Source of the DNA: SB15 sp964639245
Lineage (GTDB): Bacteria; Chloroflexota; Anaerolineae; Aggregatilineales; J027
DNA length: 64,000 nt
Direction: 5' to 3'
Assembly: GCA_964639245.1 (NCBI GenBank)
Contig: CAZXCU010000001.1
Span: forward strand, 62,001 to 126,000
The notes under the pieces were generated by a model that saw only the letters and a list, made by a program, of their open reading frames with translations, had not been told where the DNA came from and did not search any database. Made by a program: the position numbers and the translations under genes. Shown one piece after another: positions 35,461 through 43,222 of this stretch. How positions within the stretch are numbered: the stretch's first letter is position 1; every line of letters starts with the position of its first letter.

Positions 35461-36150
35461 CTAGGTCTCCTTCAGCGGGTTGAAGGCTGCGGCCGCTCGC
35501 GTGAAAAATGCGGGCAGCGCCGCGTCCAGTCCCGAAAACTGCACGATTTCGTGCAGGGCGAAGGCCAGATCATGGCAGGCACGGCGCAGTTTTTCAGCCG
35601 CATACCCCGCCCGTGAGGGAGAAAAGGGTTGCGCCAGCAGGATGTGAGCCGTGTGGAGCAGTCCGGCGCTGGCGGCGGTCAGGTGATACGCGGTGCGGCC
35701 CTGCCAGTGCGGAAGCGTCGTGGTGTGCTGAAGAGCGGTGTCGGTCAGCTGGCGGGCGAGATCGAGGGCGGTGGCACTCACGGTGGCCGTGACCTGCTGG
35801 CGCATGGCGGCGCGGTAGATGCCCAGATACCCATCCACCTGCTGGAAGAAGCGGTGAATATCCTCCGGGGTCAGTGCCCCGCTGTGGCGGCGGGGGGTGG
35901 TGACCGCGTGCAAACTGGTCGCCAACTGCCAGCCTTCACCGTGATAGGCGGGATGACCGCAGATTTCCAGCGCGGTATGAATGAGAAGATTGGTGAGCAC
36001 GAGATAATCCGGGGTCTGGCGTAGCGCGTCATCCGACAGGTCACTGCCCGCCCCGAGCAGCCAGACCAGTTCATCGCATAGGGCATGATAGGCGTGGTTG
36101 TCATAGGCGGCATGATAGGACGCGAGCGCTTGCTCGGTGGTGATGCACAT
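35461..36150 (-). CDS. Unknown helical element protein
   Basis: 229 residues from the ATG at 36150 (AAGGAAAGG about 8 bases upstream); a longer in-frame start lacks an SD. All-helical and His/Ala-rich, with no signal or TM: YHALCDELVWLLGAGSDLSDDALRQTPDYLVLTNLLIHTALEI, IHRFFQQVDGYLGIYRAAMRQQ, AAEKLRRACHDLAFALHEIVQFSGLD. It is the first gene of a three-gene unit and is transcribed away from the palindrome region 36.2-36.8 kb. No family was recognised. Confidence 0.6.
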   Translation of the reverse strand: MCITTEQALASYHAAYDNHAYHALCDELVWLLGAGSDLSDDALRQTPDYLVLTNLLIHTALEICGHPAYHGEGWQLATSLHAVTTPRRHSGALTPEDIHRFFQQVDGYLGIYRAAMRQQVTATVSATALDLARQLTDTALQHTTTLPHWQGRTAYHLTAASAGLLHTAHILLAQPFSPSRAGYAAEKLRRACHDLAFALHEIVQFSGLDAALPAFFTRAAAAFNPLKET

Positions 36151-36783
36151 CAAAGCCTTCCTTTCTTTATGATCGGGGAAACAAAACCCTGCCATCCGCA
36201 CCGAACAGGCTCAGGGGATGCCATCCGGTCGATGGCACAGGCTGTCTTGATGGGATAACAGGGAAACTCACCTTCACACCCGGTGGCCGCCCGGACGTGT
36301 CCTCTCGCCGATGATGGGGGGCGATGCGAATTCAGCGGTCTTTCCGACCCGGCAGTAGCCCTACCGGAGTCCGCGACGGGCGGGTGTATCCGCCGGTCAC
36401 CGTCGGGGGAGGACGGTGCCAGCGGGGTGAGTTTGGCGGACGTACTCCCTGTCCCACGCGGTCGACGACCCGCCTGCCTGTAGTCGGAGACAGCGCCGTG
36501 AAGCTTTGCACGGGCCGCCGTGTGGGGAGAGAAGTGCGTCTGCGTTTGTAAAAGTGCCTCACCGGCCCGCCACACGACGCGAGCACGCGAAGGGTCATGG
36601 GGCAATTTGGCACAAATTGCGCCGGAGGCGGCACCCCATTGACCGTTCGCCGCGTCGTGTTAGCGTTGGCCAGGCACTTTTACAAACGCAGATGCCTGCC
36701 ACCCGCCCGCGCATCACAGTGTCAACTCATTAAACACTTCCCTGATCACTTTTCTTTTATGTTGTTACTGAAGGGAGGTGTCG
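36151..36783. other. Gene-free region rich in inverted repeats, candidate origin
   Basis: About 630 bp between divergent genes. Besides the large palindrome at 36540-36691 it holds hairpins at 36220-36236 (GCCATC/GATGGC) and 36398-36418 (CACCGTC/GACGGTG). Short frames here have no SD or coherent protein features. A replication origin, single-strand origin or structured RNA are the main options. It also must contain the promoters of the two flanking units. Confidence 0.5.
36540..36691. repeat. 152-bp nested palindrome
   Basis: Four nested arm pairs: 36540-36559 with 36672-36691 (20 bp, exact), 36572-36581 with 36651-36660 (10 bp, exact), 36593-36602 with 36634-36644 (10 bp with one bulged T), and the inner hairpin 36602-36609/36613-36620 (8 bp, 3-base loop). 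The pairs are in register, so the whole stretch can fold into one long interrupted hairpin or cruciform. Confidence 0.85.
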
Positions 36784-37008
36784 ATGGCTCAGACTTGTCT
36801 CGTAACTTTTGCCATCATTTTTACCCTCATGGTGGGCGTGTTGGGTGGGGTGGTCGCCTATTGGCAGCACGAAGTGTGGCTGAGGCCGCTGCTTTTACCC
36901 CTGCCGCTCATTGACCGACGGGCTGCGCTCCCTAGCTGCCATTCAACGCCAGCGGCGGTGCCGTCAAACTTTGTCGAACTTTGGCCGCTTTCGTCAGGAC
37001 ATTTTTAG
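36784..37008 (+). CDS. Small membrane protein, unknown
   Basis: 74 residues from the ATG at 36784 (GGGAGG five bases upstream). One TM helix (about 4-26, CLVTFAIIFTLMVGVLGGVVAYW) is followed by a short extramembrane part with PLLLPLPL and a Ser/Pro-rich end. The strong SD supports translation. It precedes the pseudo-receiver regulator by 35 bp. Function unknown. Confidence 0.55.
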   Translation: MAQTCLVTFAIIFTLMVGVLGGVVAYWQHEVWLRPLLLPLPLIDRRAALPSCHSTPAAVPSNFVELWPLSSGHF

Positions 37009-37043
37009 GACATGATCAAAGGAGGGAATGTCAGATACGGCCT

Positions 37044-37655
37044 ATGAAACCGCCTGTGGTGTTAGTCGCAACCGGGTATCCCCTGCATAGTGATGGCTTC
37101 CGCAGCTACCTGAGTGGATTCTATCAGGTCGAGCGGGTCAGTCATGGGCTGCCGGCTCTGAACGAGATGCTGCTCCGTACCGGTGCGGGAGTGGTCATCG
37201 CCGATGATACCTTTCCGGCGGGAATGGCCGATTTGGCGGACGGCGTGAAGAGCGTTTCACCGACCTGCGGCTTGATGTATGTCGATGCCCGCCCCAATCT
37301 GTTCAGGGTGGTGCACGCGCTGGAGGTGGGTTTCACCGCCTATCTCTATCCGGGGGATGCCCTGTCCGGCACGCTGCGTCTGGCGGTGGATTTGACCTGG
37401 CAGCGGGAACGTTTCCTCAGTCCGACGATTGGCCAGCTCTATGAGCATTACAGCCATTATCGGGCGCTGTACACGGCGCTGCCGGCGGGTTTACAGGCTA
37501 TTTTTACCCTGATGGGTGCCGGACTGACGGTCGATCAGATCGCGGCCCGGACGGGTCTCAGCCGCAGCGTGATTTACCGCCGCCAGTATCGCCTGCGCCA
37601 GCACTTCGGCGTGGACTCTAATGAAGAAGTCATTGGCGTGCTGGGAAATTTTTAA
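37044..37655 (+). CDS. Orphan LuxR/NarL-type regulator with degenerate receiver
   Basis: 203 residues from the ATG at 37044. Residues 1-125 resemble a receiver (VVLVATGYPLHSDGFRSYL; VVIADD at 50-55; HALEVGFTAYLYPGD) but the N-terminal acidic pair is missing (ATGYP instead of DDh). Phosphorylation-independent control is therefore likely. The C-terminus is a LuxR-type HTH (LTVDQIAARTGLSRSVIYRRQYRLRQHFGV). AAGGAGGG lies 17 bases upstream, rather far, so another start is possible. No histidine kinase is near. It is convergent with the APH-like gene (5 bp apart) and related in design to the 38706-39329 protein. Confidence 0.75.
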   Translation: MKPPVVLVATGYPLHSDGFRSYLSGFYQVERVSHGLPALNEMLLRTGAGVVIADDTFPAGMADLADGVKSVSPTCGLMYVDARPNLFRVVHALEVGFTAYLYPGDALSGTLRLAVDLTWQRERFLSPTIGQLYEHYSHYRALYTALPAGLQAIFTLMGAGLTVDQIAARTGLSRSVIYRRQYRLRQHFGVDSNEEVIGVLGNF

Positions 37656-37660
37656 TGCGC

Positions 37661-38680
37661 TCATCGCGGGTGACCAAGCAGCTTTTCGTCCGTGCGAAAG
37701 GCGATCTCCACCACACTGCCGGGGAGAAATTGCCCGGTAAGCTGGCGCAGCCCTTCGGCACGATCCGCGTCGCTTTGGCTGGAAAATAAGATATCTTCAC
37801 AGTAGACCGCAATATCTTGCACGATCCTTTCATAGCGATAATAGGTCAGGGCTATCGGGTCGATCAGTGTGGCCCCATACCCCTGATAAAACAAGGCTTC
37901 TTCCTGTGCCGTGAGCCACGTATTACCAATGCCTGCGCCGATAAACATGAGGTCATGCTCTTTCGGTGCGAAACACAGGGTATCCCAATCCACCACGTAC
38001 ACCTGCTCCTCATCACTCAGCAGCAGATTGCCCGCATGAATATCTCCATGACACAAAACCCGGGGTAGCGACCCGGTTTGCAGGCTACCGACCAGCGCTT
38101 CCGCCCGTGCCACTAGCTGGGTGATCCGGGTCTGTTGACTGCGGATCAAGGCGGCCAATCTGGCGGCAATGGGATCGTCAAAGGCGGTGGTTGTCACCCG
38201 CTGCTGAAAATCCTTGACCCGCTTCCGCCAGGTAGCCGCATAATACTCCTGTGGAAGCCGGGCTTGCATGGCATCGGGGAGGATAGTCATGTGCAGCGAC
38301 TTTAAGGTCTGTCCAAAACGCAACCACTGCGGGTCGGATAAAGTAGCCTCAAAAGCGTTACGCCCATCAATAAAGGGGAACAGCGCGAGCATGAATCCCT
38401 CAACGGGCGTGAACAGTTGCCCGGTGTGCGTCGGCAGCGGCGCAATCACAGACGCATTTCCTGCCCGGGCAAGCAGATGAGGCACCATCAGGGTCATGTC
38501 ATTGAAAGTCCCGCGACGCAGTTTGACGAGATAGCGAGCGCCCGTATCGCCGGTCGCCTGATAGACGGCTGAATCGTGGTCAGCACCCCACGGCAGAAAC
38601 GTCAGGGTGATTCCGGCCAGTCCATACTGCTGCAAGCAGTCGATAAGCGTCTGGTCTTCAATAGAGGGTTTTTCCAGCAT
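37661..38680 (-). CDS. Aminoglycoside phosphotransferase family protein, APH(9)-like
   Basis: 339 residues, an APH/choline-kinase fold. The N-lobe ATP-binding part has GADHDSAVYQATGDTGARYLVKLRRG (Lys in YLVKL). The catalytic loop is VLCHGDIHAGNLL (Brenner motif HGDxxxxN) and the metal-binding VVDWDT. Length and motifs resemble spectinomycin kinase APH(9)-Ia, an intracellular enzyme that phosphorylates spectinomycin. Many family members act on other small molecules, so a resistance phenotype is not proven. It is flanked by two orphan LuxR-type regulators; upstream is only an imperfect AGAGG. Confidence 0.82.
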   Translation of the reverse strand: MLEKPSIEDQTLIDCLQQYGLAGITLTFLPWGADHDSAVYQATGDTGARYLVKLRRGTFNDMTLMVPHLLARAGNASVIAPLPTHTGQLFTPVEGFMLALFPFIDGRNAFEATLSDPQWLRFGQTLKSLHMTILPDAMQARLPQEYYAATWRKRVKDFQQRVTTTAFDDPIAARLAALIRSQQTRITQLVARAEALVGSLQTGSLPRVLCHGDIHAGNLLLSDEEQVYVVDWDTLCFAPKEHDLMFIGAGIGNTWLTAQEEALFYQGYGATLIDPIALTYYRYERIVQDIAVYCEDILFSSQSDADRAEGLRQLTGQFLPGSVVEIAFRTDEKLLGHPR

Positions 38681-38705
38681 ATTTTGTATAACCTCTCTCT
38701 AACTG

Positions 38706-39329
38706 CTACGACTCTTCCAGCCACCCATAGCGTAAGGCTTCTGCGATAATTAAGCTCGTTGTGCGGACATGAATGAGCCGTCGGATGCGGTATTGAATGG
38801 CATAAACAGCCCCCGTGGAAGTCTTCATCTGGACGGCGATTTCCTGTGGCGTATAACCACGTGCCATGAAACGAAGCACCTGCATCTGGCGGGGATTGAG
38901 TGGGCTGCGCCCCGGTGTCGTGGGGAGGAGCTTCCGCACGGCGGCGGGCGAGAAATAAAGCTCATCCTGCATGACCTTCTCGACGGCGGCGGGTAAGCCG
39001 ATGGAGAGCGGATCGGTATGGCATAAAAAGCCCCACACCCCGAGGGCACCCAATTCCGCCAGCTTGTCGCTCGTCCAGGTGTCCACCACCACAATAGCGC
39101 GACTGGTGGAATGCGCCAAGAGGAAGTGTAAGGCTTCAATCAAGGCTTTCATGCCAATCTGATCGCTCAACACCACCACATCCGCTCCACTGGCTTCGAT
39201 GTGCGCGCTCATCTGCTGGACACAGCCGTAGAGACCGGTAACAAGAATATTCGGCGACTGTTGGATCAGTTCGCGCATCCCGACCCGGCTGACCTCGGAC
39301 TCACTGACAATGACCACCTGCGTTGCCAT
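38706..39329 (-). CDS. Orphan LuxR/NarL-type response-regulator-like protein
   Basis: 207 residues from the ATG at 39329 (GGAGG seven bases upstream). Receiver-like residues 1-120: VVIVSESEVSRVGMRELIQQS, VVVLSDQIG (Asp56 in the phospho-acceptor place), GVWGFLCHTDP. The acidic pocket is only partly kept. The C-terminal LuxR HTH is LNPRQMQVLRFMARGYTPQEIAVQMKTSTGAVYAIQYRIRRLI. No partner kinase is nearby. It lies upstream of and in line with the APH-like gene (25 bp gap), which it may co-express with or control. Confidence 0.78.
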   Translation of the reverse strand: MATQVVIVSESEVSRVGMRELIQQSPNILVTGLYGCVQQMSAHIEASGADVVVLSDQIGMKALIEALHFLLAHSTSRAIVVVDTWTSDKLAELGALGVWGFLCHTDPLSIGLPAAVEKVMQDELYFSPAAVRKLLPTTPGRSPLNPRQMQVLRFMARGYTPQEIAVQMKTSTGAVYAIQYRIRRLIHVRTTSLIIAEALRYGWLEES

Positions 39330-39505
39330 GTTTGCCTCCAAAGATGTCTTGACTCATGGCTTCTCTTGAGTAAGATTAAAGTCTCCCCCGCAAGTCTTTA
39401 CAAAAATCAATTTATCCTTTATTCTAATCGTAAATCTCAATATGTCAATAAATTCTCAAAAAAGTAACACTTGTGATGAGAAGTACAAATGACAGGAGGC
39501 TGATC

Positions 39506-39907
39506 ATGACCGATCCGAGCCCGACGGTGGGCGAACTGATTAATCTGTTGTTTGAGGTGATCCGGCGACCGGATGGGAAAATCTATACCGAGCGGGAAGT
39601 GAGTGAACAGGTCAATATCACGCACAAAACGCTCAACCATATTCGCAGTGGCAAAACTCCCAACCCCGGTATCAACAGTATCCGTGAAATTTGCCGCTTC
39701 TTCGGGGTGTCGATTGCGTATTTTGACTGTCCGACCCGCGATGCGTGTTATGCGTTTTTACGCGACCGGAAATTCCCGGAACCGCCTGCGCCAGCGGCCA
39801 ATGAGATCATGTTCCGAGCGCTTGAGCTGTCCGAAGCTGCCCGGCAAGACATGTTAAAGGTGCTGGGCTGGATTGAAGCCGCCGAGCAGAAGCAGCAGTC
39901 GGTTTGA
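39506..39907 (+). CDS. XRE-family HTH regulator (first gene of 4-gene cassette)
   Basis: 133 residues from the ATG at 39506 (AGGAGG six bases upstream). HTH residues about 8-65: SPTVGELINLLFEVIRRPDGKIYTEREVSEQVNITHKTLNHIRSGKTPNPGINSIREICRFFGVSIAYF. This is a XRE/Cro fold preceded by an N-terminal element often found with ImmA partners. The helical C-terminus is LELSEAARQDMLKVLGWIEAAE. The stop and the next start share bases (TGATG at 39905-39909), so translation is coupled. Such regulators are usually cleaved or relieved by their ImmA/IrrE partner. Confidence 0.85.
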   Translation: MTDPSPTVGELINLLFEVIRRPDGKIYTEREVSEQVNITHKTLNHIRSGKTPNPGINSIREICRFFGVSIAYFDCPTRDACYAFLRDRKFPEPPAPAANEIMFRALELSEAARQDMLKVLGWIEAAEQKQQSV

Positions 39908-40461
39908 TGAAACGCTGGCTGATGCACGACCCCTATCCGCAGATCACCGCGGTCATTGAGAAATTGAACTATGACTTTCGTCAGTTCGAACTGGATCATT
40001 TTCTGGCGCATGTGTCCCGCCTCCGGGGGCGAGAGATCCGATATCGCGGGTTTCCGTTCTCCCCGACCCTGTTCGGGTTGTGGATTCCGGTCGGTGATCG
40101 GGATTATCTGGCCTACAACAGCGGGACTTACCATGTCCATCATGTGCATATCCTGCTGCATGAGGTGGGACACCTACTGCTGGGACATCAACCCGTTCCG
40201 CTGGAACGACTCTTCGGGGACGAGGCAGAGGGCGTTATCCGGGTGCTGGAAGGGCAGCCATCGGTTCCGCTGCACTGCTTGCCACGGACTCAGGCAGCCA
40301 CCCTACTGGAAGTCACCCCGCAGGAAAAAGAGGCGGAGGCATTTAGCACGCTGATTCAGCAGCGGGTCATCCGTGCCCACCGTTTTCAGTATTTGCTCAA
40401 TACCTCGACAAGCATTGACGGCTTAAAAGTGTTTACCGATGCCCTGGGATTTCAAGAATGA
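39907..40461 (+). CDS. ImmA/IrrE-type metallopeptidase
   Basis: 184 residues from the ATG at 39907. Zinc-binding HEVGH (85-89) lies in VHHVHILLHEVGHLLLGH, with a downstream acidic helix TPQEKEAEAFSTLI (about 140-153) giving the third ligand. ImmA/IrrE proteases cut or inactivate their XRE partner on a stress signal and so switch on mobile elements or defence genes. It is coupled to the XRE gene upstream and overlaps the membrane protein downstream (ATGA 40458-40461). A typical member apart from that context. Confidence 0.88.
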   Translation: MKRWLMHDPYPQITAVIEKLNYDFRQFELDHFLAHVSRLRGREIRYRGFPFSPTLFGLWIPVGDRDYLAYNSGTYHVHHVHILLHEVGHLLLGHQPVPLERLFGDEAEGVIRVLEGQPSVPLHCLPRTQAATLLEVTPQEKEAEAFSTLIQQRVIRAHRFQYLLNTSTSIDGLKVFTDALGFQE

Positions 40462-41405
40462 GTGACGTGCTGTTTGTAGTCGTGGAGTGGTTGGCGCTGC
40501 TGGTGAGTTTTCGCCGGGCATGGCAGCGCCGCCGACTTAATGATTCCGACTCCCTGCTCATCTGGAGTGTGTTCCTGTTTGCGGGTGGGGCGTTTATCTT
40601 TCGCACTCCGCTGATTGAACAGGCCATCAATCGCGCTTCGGATGGGCTGCCGCTGGCCTACTGGTGGAAAGCCCTGTGTGTTCTGCTGGCGGTAGGCCAA
40701 TATCACCGGGTACTCCAGCGCCTCTATCCCTTACCCCCACTGTTGTCTCGCGGGCTGCTTGGCTTACTTGGCATCGCCTGGGTGGGGAATAGTTTTATCT
40801 TCTGGGCAGGCACACAGGGCTGGCTGACGCCGCTGCAAACCTACTACAGCATGATGACCCTCGCGGATGGGGTGGTGTTATGGCATATGGTGGGCGTGTT
40901 CATTCCGGCCAACTGGCGCATGTATCGTCAGGAGCAGCTAGAACCGATGCGGCTCAAACACATTGCCACCCTGACATTCTGCATTTTTTATGCCGTGTCG
41001 GCTGCGCTGACACAGGTGCTGGGGCCGTATACCGTGCTGACGGGCGACGCAACCCGCCTCCATCAGGCGGTTCCCGTAGGGATCGTGGTGTTTTTCTGTT
41101 TTGTTATTCAGGTGCTGCCCCACCGGATGATTCACCACCTGCTCATCGGGGAACGCCTGTGGCTGTGGTGGCGACTGCGGCGTTTAGAGCGGCAGGTGCT
41201 GACCCTCGCGGAACTGGACCGACCGCGTGGCTGGCACGGCTTGCAAGCCGCCACCTATACCGCCTGCCTGCATATTCTGGATTACAGCCCGCTGGCCGCG
41301 CAAAAATCGGCGGCAGGGGCACGATTGTATGAGCAGATTAGACGGGCAGCGCCGCCGGATACACCCTATGAACGACTCCTAATAGCCTTAGCGAGGATTG
41401 CATGA
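40458..41405 (+). CDS. Seven-TM protein, MAB_1171c-like, with cytoplasmic helical tail
   Basis: 315 residues. About six or seven TM segments lie between residues 1 and 215 (MSDVLFVVVEWLALLVSF, LLIWSVFLFAGGAFIF, WWKALCVLLAVGQY, GLLGLLGIAWVGNSFIFWA, GVVLWHMVGVFI, IATLTFCIFYAVSAALTQVL, VPVGIVVFFCFVIQV). A C-terminal helical domain of about 95 residues follows (RLEEQ-style WWRLRRLERQVLTLAELD..., ATYTACLHILDYSPLAAQ). This layout matches the actinobacterial 'MAB_1171c family putative transporter' proteins that also sit beside XRE and ImmA genes. Function is unknown; a membrane sensor for the protease switch is one reading. It overlaps both neighbours by 4 bp. Confidence 0.75.
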   Translation: MSDVLFVVVEWLALLVSFRRAWQRRRLNDSDSLLIWSVFLFAGGAFIFRTPLIEQAINRASDGLPLAYWWKALCVLLAVGQYHRVLQRLYPLPPLLSRGLLGLLGIAWVGNSFIFWAGTQGWLTPLQTYYSMMTLADGVVLWHMVGVFIPANWRMYRQEQLEPMRLKHIATLTFCIFYAVSAALTQVLGPYTVLTGDATRLHQAVPVGIVVFFCFVIQVLPHRMIHHLLIGERLWLWWRLRRLERQVLTLAELDRPRGWHGLQAATYTACLHILDYSPLAAQKSAAGARLYEQIRRAAPPDTPYERLLIALARIA

Positions 41406-42001
41406 AGTCTGATATTCTCCCCGACCCTACGAATCGTCTCGCCTATCTGCTGGGACTGCTTTTTCATCCCTATCCGGTCAGTATCCTCACGCTCTTGGTC
41501 GTGTTACGGGATGTGCCACTGCTGCGAGCCGTCGGCTGGGTGGGGCTGTTGTCAGCGGTGCTGATTGTGCCCTTGCTCCTGCTTACCCAATGGGGAAAAC
41601 GGCGGGAACGCTATACCTATCAGCGGGTCGCCCGCACACCGCTCTATGTGTCTTTTGTACTGAGTGTGCTGGTGTGTCTGTTCCTGATTCAGGTGTTGGA
41701 TGGCCCATCCCGGTTGGTAGCGTGTTTTCTGGCCCTGCTGATCTGGCTGCCTGTCCAGCTGCTCATCAACACCTTCTACACCAAAATCTCGGTTCATGCG
41801 GCCGTTACCGCTGCCTGTAGCACGGGACTGCTCTGGTTCGGTGAACTCGATAGTTGGCTGTTGAGAGGGCTCGTGCTGCTGGCGGTGCTGCTCACCGGTT
41901 GGGCGCGGCATCGCACCAAAAACCACACCTTGCAACAAATTGGGCTGGGGTGGCTGGTCGGTGCCGGCGCGGTGCTGGTGGCTTTCCCGCTGGTGCTTTA
42001 G
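41402..42001 (+). CDS. PAP2-superfamily-like membrane protein
   Basis: 199 residues, about six TM helices (LAYLLGLLFHPYPVSILTLLVV, LLSAVLIVPLLLLTQW, VSFVLSVLVCLFLIQVL, CFLALLIWLPVQLLI, WLLRGLVLLAVLLTGWA, GWLVGAGAVLVAFPLVL). KISVHAAVTAA and WARHRTKNHTLQQIGLG correspond to motifs 2 (SxH) and 3 (R...H) of type-2 phosphatidic acid phosphatases, so a lipid-phosphate substrate is possible. Start and stop overlap the preceding gene (ATGA), completing a four-gene translationally coupled unit. It ends 2 bp before the convergent S51-like gene. Confidence 0.72.
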   Translation: MKSDILPDPTNRLAYLLGLLFHPYPVSILTLLVVLRDVPLLRAVGWVGLLSAVLIVPLLLLTQWGKRRERYTYQRVARTPLYVSFVLSVLVCLFLIQVLDGPSRLVACFLALLIWLPVQLLINTFYTKISVHAAVTAACSTGLLWFGELDSWLLRGLVLLAVLLTGWARHRTKNHTLQQIGLGWLVGAGAVLVAFPLVL

Positions 42002-42003
42002 TG

Positions 42004-42678
42004 TCAGTTCGTTGCCAGCCTGAACCGTTTCCACTGACCTTCGGAGATGACTTCAACGGTGCCATCGACCACCTGGAGGGCGGTTTCATCATCAATCGCA
42101 TACCCCGGCACCCCGATCCCGGCCGCCCACCTTTCTGCATCAGCCAGAGTGTTTTCCGGCAGCAGCGGGTGATCCAGATGCGGAAAGATGGCAAAATCCA
42201 CCAGACCCAGCGTTTCATCGCCGCCGGTGGGCGGTGTCCAGCCGACAAACGGCGCACCGATACGGGGGGCCATCACCATACTCCCGGCGCTCAGTCCCAC
42301 ATAGACTGCTCGCAGCGATGGTAAGCGCTCTGCCAGCCCGGACTGCCGCATCCAGTAGCTCAGATACAGGGGGTCACCGCCATTCACCAGCAGCACATCG
42401 GTGGCCTCGACCATGGGAACCCAGTGCGCTTCATCCAGACTTGGCAGTGCGGTGAGTTCCAGCACCCCCATGGACTTCCACCCCAATTCGCACATCGGGC
42501 AGCTGGGTTCTTGCCCGCTGATAAACCGCCATGCCATTGCCGGCCCGTTAGAGAGCGCATAGCTCGCCGTCGGAATGCAGAGTGCGCTGGCTTCGGCCAT
42601 CGGTTTGCCGAGCAGATGAACCAGGGCGCGGTGGATGCTGGCATTTTTGATACCCGCGGACGTGAGCAGTAATTTCAT
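42004..42678 (-). CDS. Peptidase S51 / class I glutamine amidotransferase-like protein
   Basis: 224 residues from the ATG at 42678 (AAGGAG seven bases upstream). A Rossmann-type fold with LLLTSAGIKN at the start, VLLVNGGDPLYLSYWM (about 107-122), the nucleophile elbow VGLSAGSMVMAP (Ser within G-x-S-A-G-S) and a C-terminal FPHLDHPL (His). This is the dipeptidase E/cyanophycinase group. Family enzymes cut Asp-X dipeptides or cyanophycin, or act as regulators; the substrate here is unknown. It is a lone gene of the element, convergent with the PAP2-like gene. Confidence 0.82.
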   Translation of the reverse strand: MKLLLTSAGIKNASIHRALVHLLGKPMAEASALCIPTASYALSNGPAMAWRFISGQEPSCPMCELGWKSMGVLELTALPSLDEAHWVPMVEATDVLLVNGGDPLYLSYWMRQSGLAERLPSLRAVYVGLSAGSMVMAPRIGAPFVGWTPPTGGDETLGLVDFAIFPHLDHPLLPENTLADAERWAAGIGVPGYAIDDETALQVVDGTVEVISEGQWKRFRLATN

Positions 42679-42848
42679 GAGACTTCTCCTTAACAACGGT
42701 GGTGGGTTCGATTGTACACGCACTCGCCCAAAAAGCCGGCTTGTTTGCGTGTCAAACTTTTGATGCGCTTGTCAAATCTCTGATCATCACCGCAGCATCA
42801 CTTGATGGTAACGTAAAAAGTAACGCTGAGACGAGGAGTGTAGGTGCC

Positions 42849-43070
42849 ATGCGTGTTCCAAAATCCCAACCTGACCGCGACACGCTATACTCTGCGCCAT
42901 CTGCTGAAACCTTCCTTGCCCTGGCCGCCCTCCTGTGCCAGCAGTGGGAGGAAACACCCGTCACGATGGGGGTTGTTCAGGGATTGGCCGAATTTTTGCA
43001 GATTGCTGGCGACATTCAAGCGAAACAGGCCAGCAAAAAACGAAAGGGATTTGACAATGCAGCCGGATAG
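42849..43070 (+). CDS. Small basic protein upstream of recombinase
   Basis: 73 residues from the ATG at 42849 (GGAG 10-14 bases upstream). Helical (SAETFLALAALLCQQWEETPVTMGVVQGLAEFLQIAGDIQ) with a lysine-rich end (AKQASKKRKGFDNAAG). Its size and place, 150 bp before a serine recombinase, would suit a directionality or regulatory factor, but no such family was recognised. Upstream (42720-42848) are short direct repeats (GTAACG twice, TGTCAAA twice). Confidence 0.45.
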   Translation: MRVPKSQPDRDTLYSAPSAETFLALAALLCQQWEETPVTMGVVQGLAEFLQIAGDIQAKQASKKRKGFDNAAG

Positions 43071-43222
43071 GGTTACGCTTATTTTTAGAATGATGAATGC
43101 TGAGGTGCTGCAAACACCCCAGCACTCAGGCCGACGCACCATGGAGGTGGCGCAGCGACCTTTCACAGACTTTACCTGTCCAAACTTTTCACTGTCAACG
43201 GTGAAGTGAAGGAAAGTCTGGT

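Noticed and set aside
36540..36691. Palindrome arms as terminal inverted repeats of a small transposon
   Set aside because: Only about 110 bp lie between the outer arms, without a gene or a target duplication. The nested in-register arms fit one folded structure better.
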